Below, in pieces: positions 60,947 through 64,000 of a stretch of DNA of 64,000 nucleotides (position 1 is the first letter of the stretch; every line of letters begins with the position of its first letter). The notes under the pieces were generated by a model. It saw only the letters and a program-made list of their open reading frames with translations. It made no database searches and had not been told where the DNA came from. The position numbers and the translations under genes are program-made. Source of the DNA: CAZLLE01 sp964560425 (GTDB lineage Bacteria > Campylobacterota > Campylobacteria > Campylobacterales > QNZT01); the NCBI GenBank assembly GCA_964560425.1, contig CAZLLE010000097.1, positions 9,652 through 73,651 on the forward strand. Direction: 5' to 3'.

Positions 60947-61672
60947 ATGGCATTTATAATTGCAAACTTTATATTATGTTTAATTGGTGCAGTTGTTTTT
61001 GGATTTATATTTGGGTGGATTTTATCATCTCTTATCAGAAATGAAAAGTTACATGATAAACTCATCAATCTTCAAGATAGCCTTGATAAAAAGGAGATGG
61101 ACTACAAACAACTAGATAATAGTTTAGCTGAAAAAGAGCTAGAGATTGAAGAGCATAGAAAAGAGTATTTTATACTAAAAAAAGAGTTTATGAAAAAAGA
61201 GATGGACATGGAAGAGTGTGAAAATAGAGAACCAATTTCACATGATGATTCTCAACTAAAACTAGAGAATAAAACACTTACAACACAGATCAAAGAGTAT
61301 CAAGAACTAGAAGAGAGTAATATAAGTTTACAAAAAGAGAACGATTTTTTAGATAATGAGCTTACAAAAATAGAGAAAGAGGTAGAAAAACTATCAAAAG
61401 AGATAGAAGAGTACAAAACAATATCAAAAGGAAGTACATCTCTAATTCAAATAAATCAAGCTCTACAAGAGAGAACAAAAGAGAGTAATAAAGTTATAAA
61501 AATAGTTCATGCAAATATAAAAGAGATAGAGAAAAAAATTGCAAAAATAAAAGATATGAATGATAATAGAAAGTTAGAAATTCCTATTTTGGAGATAGAA
61601 AAAATTCTACAAACAATAAGCGAATATATCTTAGCAACAAAAGAGCATAGAGAGAGAACTGATATAAAATAA
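60947..61672 (+). CDS. membrane-anchored coiled-coil protein
   Basis: The 241 residues have one membrane segment at about 3-28 (FIIANFILCLIGAVVFGFIFGWIL), followed by a long coiled coil (about 35-230) with Glu, Lys and Leu in heptad-like spacing, for example in KLINLQDSLDKKEMDYKQLD. No enzyme domain is visible. It begins two bases after the previous unknown gene and probably forms a complex with it. Both lie between msbA and pyrD, where in Campylobacter I recall no such pair. The function is unknown. Confidence 0.7.
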   Translation: MAFIIANFILCLIGAVVFGFIFGWILSSLIRNEKLHDKLINLQDSLDKKEMDYKQLDNSLAEKELEIEEHRKEYFILKKEFMKKEMDMEECENREPISHDDSQLKLENKTLTTQIKEYQELEESNISLQKENDFLDNELTKIEKEVEKLSKEIEEYKTISKGSTSLIQINQALQERTKESNKVIKIVHANIKEIEKKIAKIKDMNDNRKLEIPILEIEKILQTISEYILATKEHRERTDIK

Positions 61673-61753
61673 AAAAGATAAAAAAATATTTTCAATGAAC
61701 TATAAAAGAACTCTTCTGTATAATATTAATTAAATCCAAATTATAGAGAGTAA

Positions 61754-62812
61754 ATGAAATACAAATACTTAAAGAAAATAATTTTTAAAACAGATCCAGA
61801 AAATGCACACCATTTAGTAGAGAGTACTCTTAGCTCTCTTGCTAAATATACACCTTTTGTACTAAATGCTCTTTCAAAGAGATATCAAGTCAATACACCA
61901 AAACTATCACAAGATATATTGGGGATTAAATTTCCAAATCCTGTTGGACTTGCTGCTGGTTTTGATAAAAATGCCACGATGCTAGAGGGATTAGCTGCTA
62001 TTGGGTTTGGTTCTATTGAGTTTGGTACAGTTACACCAAAACCACAAGAGGGCAATGAAAAACCTAGACTTTTTAGATTTCCAGAGGCAAATAGTCTACA
62101 AAATGCAATGGGATTTAACAATGGCGGTCTTGAAAAAGTCAAAGAGGAAGTAGAGAAAGCCTCTCCTTTTAAAGTTCCTTTAGGAGCTAATATTGGTAAA
62201 AATAAGCTTACTTCTCAAGAGGATGCTCTGGAAGATTATCGTATTTTGATCAAAGGGTTTAAGGATATATCTGATTATATAGTCATTAATATCTCCTCTC
62301 CAAATACACCGGGGCTTAGAGATTTGCAAAATGAAGATTTTATTAAATCTATTTTTGAGATGGGAGTTAATCTAACAGATAAGCCTATTTTTCTCAAAAT
62401 TGCACCTGATTTGGAGGTACAAGATGCTCTTGATATGTGTCAAATTGCTATCAAATATGGAGCAAAAGGGATTATCGCTACCAACACCACTATAGACTAT
62501 TCTCTTCTTCCAAATGCAAAAGATTTTGGTGGAATTAGTGGAGCAGTTTTGAAAGAGAAGAGTTTCAAACTTTTTGAGGCTTTGGCAAAAGAGTTTTATG
62601 GCAAAACTATACTTATTTCCGTAGGTGGAATTAGTGATGGAGATGAAGCATATAGACGAATTCGAGCGGGAGCCTCTTTGATTCAAGTTTTTAGTTCTCT
62701 TATTTTTGAAGGACCTTCTCTTGTTAAAAATATTAATAGTCGATTGGTTGAACTTTTGGAAAAAGATGGATTTGAAAATATATCACAAGCCGTAGGAGCT
62801 GATAGAAAATGA
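61754..62812 (+). CDS. pyrD: dihydroorotate dehydrogenase, class 2 (quinone-dependent)
   Basis: PyrD oxidises dihydroorotate to orotate and passes electrons to membrane quinones. The 352 residues have the N-terminal helical membrane-contact part (about 1-50) and a TIM barrel: PNPVGLAAGFDKNATMLEGL, GFGSIEFGTVTPKPQEGN and NISSPNTPGLRDLQ, whose Ser is the class 2 catalytic base. VGGISDGDEAYRRIRAGASLIQ binds FMN. The start at 61754 has a GAGAG site. The stop overlaps the next gene by four bases. Confidence 0.96.
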   Translation: MKYKYLKKIIFKTDPENAHHLVESTLSSLAKYTPFVLNALSKRYQVNTPKLSQDILGIKFPNPVGLAAGFDKNATMLEGLAAIGFGSIEFGTVTPKPQEGNEKPRLFRFPEANSLQNAMGFNNGGLEKVKEEVEKASPFKVPLGANIGKNKLTSQEDALEDYRILIKGFKDISDYIVINISSPNTPGLRDLQNEDFIKSIFEMGVNLTDKPIFLKIAPDLEVQDALDMCQIAIKYGAKGIIATNTTIDYSLLPNAKDFGGISGAVLKEKSFKLFEALAKEFYGKTILISVGGISDGDEAYRRIRAGASLIQVFSSLIFEGPSLVKNINSRLVELLEKDGFENISQAVGADRK

Positions 62813-63886
62813 AAAAATGGTTAATTATAATCACAATATTAATAACAGGAACTTTAATGGGAAATACTCTACCTAAATACTATACACAAACTCTGAAAAA
62901 TGGATTACAAGTTGTTGTAATTCCAATGGAAAATGGATCTAATGTCATTACAACCAATATCTTTTATAAAGTAGGAAGTGTAAATGAAGTAATGGGTAAA
63001 AGTGGTATTGCTCATATGTTGGAGCATCTCAATTTTAAATCTACCAAAAATTTAAAAAGTGGTGAATTTGATACTATTGTCAAAAAAATGGGTGGTGTAA
63101 ATAATGCCTCAACTGGCTTTGATTCTACTCAATATTATATAAAAAGTTCTGCGGATAAACTATCAACTTCTTTAGAGCTTTTTGCCGAGTTGATGCAAAA
63201 TCTTAATCTTACAGATGAAGAGTTTCAACCAGAAAGAGATGTAGTACTTGAAGAGAGACGATGGAGAACAGACAACTCTCCTATGGGATATCTATATTTT
63301 AGACTATTTAATAATATGTTTCTATATAACTCTTATCACTGGACACCAATTGGATTTATTGATGATATCAAAAATTGGAGTATAGAAGATATAAGAAAAT
63401 TTCATGCAACCTATTATCAACCCAAAAATGCTGTAATTGTTGTAGCTGGAGATATCAAATCTCAAAAGGTATTTGAGACAAGCAAAAAATATTTTGAAGA
63501 TATTAATAATAGTGTAGAGATTCCAGTACCTCATCAAGTAGAGCCTATTCAAGATGGAGAGAAGAGAATTACAATATATAAAGATAGTGAAGTTGAGATG
63601 TTGGCAATGGCTTATCATATCCCAAACTTTCAACATAAAGATCAAGTAGCTTTATCTGCTATTAGTGAGCTTTTGAGTAGTGGCAAAAGTAGTAGATTAG
63701 ATTCAAAACTTATCAATGAAAAGAAGCTTGTAAATACAATATATGCTTATAATATGGAGACAAAATATCCAGGAATTTTTCTATTTTTGGCAGTATGTAA
63801 TCCAGGGGTAAAAGCAGAAGATGTAGAAAAAGAGATATTAGAAGAGATTAAAAAACTCAAAACTTCACCTGTAACACAAGAGGAGC
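62809..63886 (+). CDS. M16 family zinc peptidase, truncated by an inverted repeat
   Basis: The protein starts with a signal peptide (WLIIITILITGTLMGNTLPKYY). The zinc motif is HMLEH (in GIAHMLEHLNFK), the inverted form HxxEH of this family, and the further Glu is in VVLEERRW. The reading frame runs on to 63909, but the bases after 63886 are the inverse of the gene itself (63747-63860), so only about the first 359 residues are genuine. M16 proteins usually have 410-450, so the C terminus is missing. It overlaps pyrD by four bases (ATGA). In Campylobacter a zinc protease stands in this same position. Confidence 0.85.
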
Positions 63887-64000
63887 TTGAGTTTTTTAAT
63901 CTCTTTTAATATCTCTTTTTCTACATCTTCTGCTTTTACCCCCGGATTACATACTGCCAAAAATAGAAAAATTCCTGGATATGTTGTCTCCATATTATAA
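63747..64000. repeat. near-perfect fold-back inverted repeat at the window end
   Basis: Bases 63887-64000 are the reverse complement of 63747-63860, with about three mismatches in 114 positions, around a 26-base loop (63861-63886). The left arm is coding sequence of the M16 peptidase. The repeat runs to the last base of the window. Confidence 0.9.

Noticed and set aside
1..64000. CRISPR array, prophage, rRNA operon or replication origin
   Set aside because: No regularly spaced repeats, no phage structural or integrase genes, no rRNA sequence, and no dnaA box cluster or dnaA/dnaN genes were seen on reading both strands.

Overview
The window is about 30% GC and densely coded. It carries a bacterial housekeeping backbone that I read as Campylobacterota (the former Epsilonproteobacteria; a Sulfurovum- or Sulfurimonas-like free-living member is my guess). 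The reasons are base composition and gene order. Several blocks match, from memory, the order in Campylobacter jejuni: truA-lptF/G-prepilin peptidase-uppS-coaBC-glmU-fliP; S4 protein-tsaE-lptB-rpoN with argG nearby; methyltransferase-YkgJ-TPR lipoprotein-trpC; and ddl-ruvA-DUF342-murJ-cysS-msbA-pyrD-M16 peptidase. I cannot name a species.

Layout. 66-5818 (minus strand) is an overlapping envelope and cofactor operon. 5971-9372 (plus) holds a PomAB-like flagellar stator behind a sigma-54-type promoter, then fliP and trmA. 9377-12915 (minus) carries a Suv3-like helicase, an isolated Wzz-type protein and a TPR protein. 12916-13382 holds a decayed TnpB remnant. 13386-18715 (plus) has a DUF1007/NicO metal exporter pair, also behind a sigma-54-type promoter, and an RND pump, with acylphosphatase on the other strand. 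18701-25317 holds cell-wall enzymes, a VWA protein, lipoproteins, an M48 protease and two YbjQ proteins. 25489-29394 encodes a phosphorelay (hybrid kinase, Hpt, REC-GGDEF-EAL) that should change cyclic-di-GMP. groES-groL, one tRNA-Met and two conserved unknowns follow.

33030-37772 is one very large secreted multidomain protein (fibro-slime, LamG-like, GEVED, MshQ-like). 37882-41498 is an operon of rpoN, lptB, tsaE, trpD and an S4 protein, with argG facing it. 42849-46109 looks accessory: a lipoprotein nuclease, a Fic protein and a degenerate GGDEF protein. 46110-46410 has no gene but shows two structured elements, a riboswitch-like leader on the minus strand and a possible small RNA on the plus strand. 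46411-63909 returns to backbone genes.

The main points for a second look are: the structured 46110-46410 interval; a fliP gene that seems to need an ATA or ATC start codon; two sigma-54-type promoters, one before a metal exporter; a HAIR-like operator before groESL; the TnpB remnant; a truncated hotdog-like gene against the end of the giant surface-protein gene; and a nearly perfect fold-back inverted repeat at 63747-64000. That fold-back truncates the M16 peptidase and probably marks an assembly or amplification artefact at a contig end.

All family calls come from reading motifs by eye; no database search was run.
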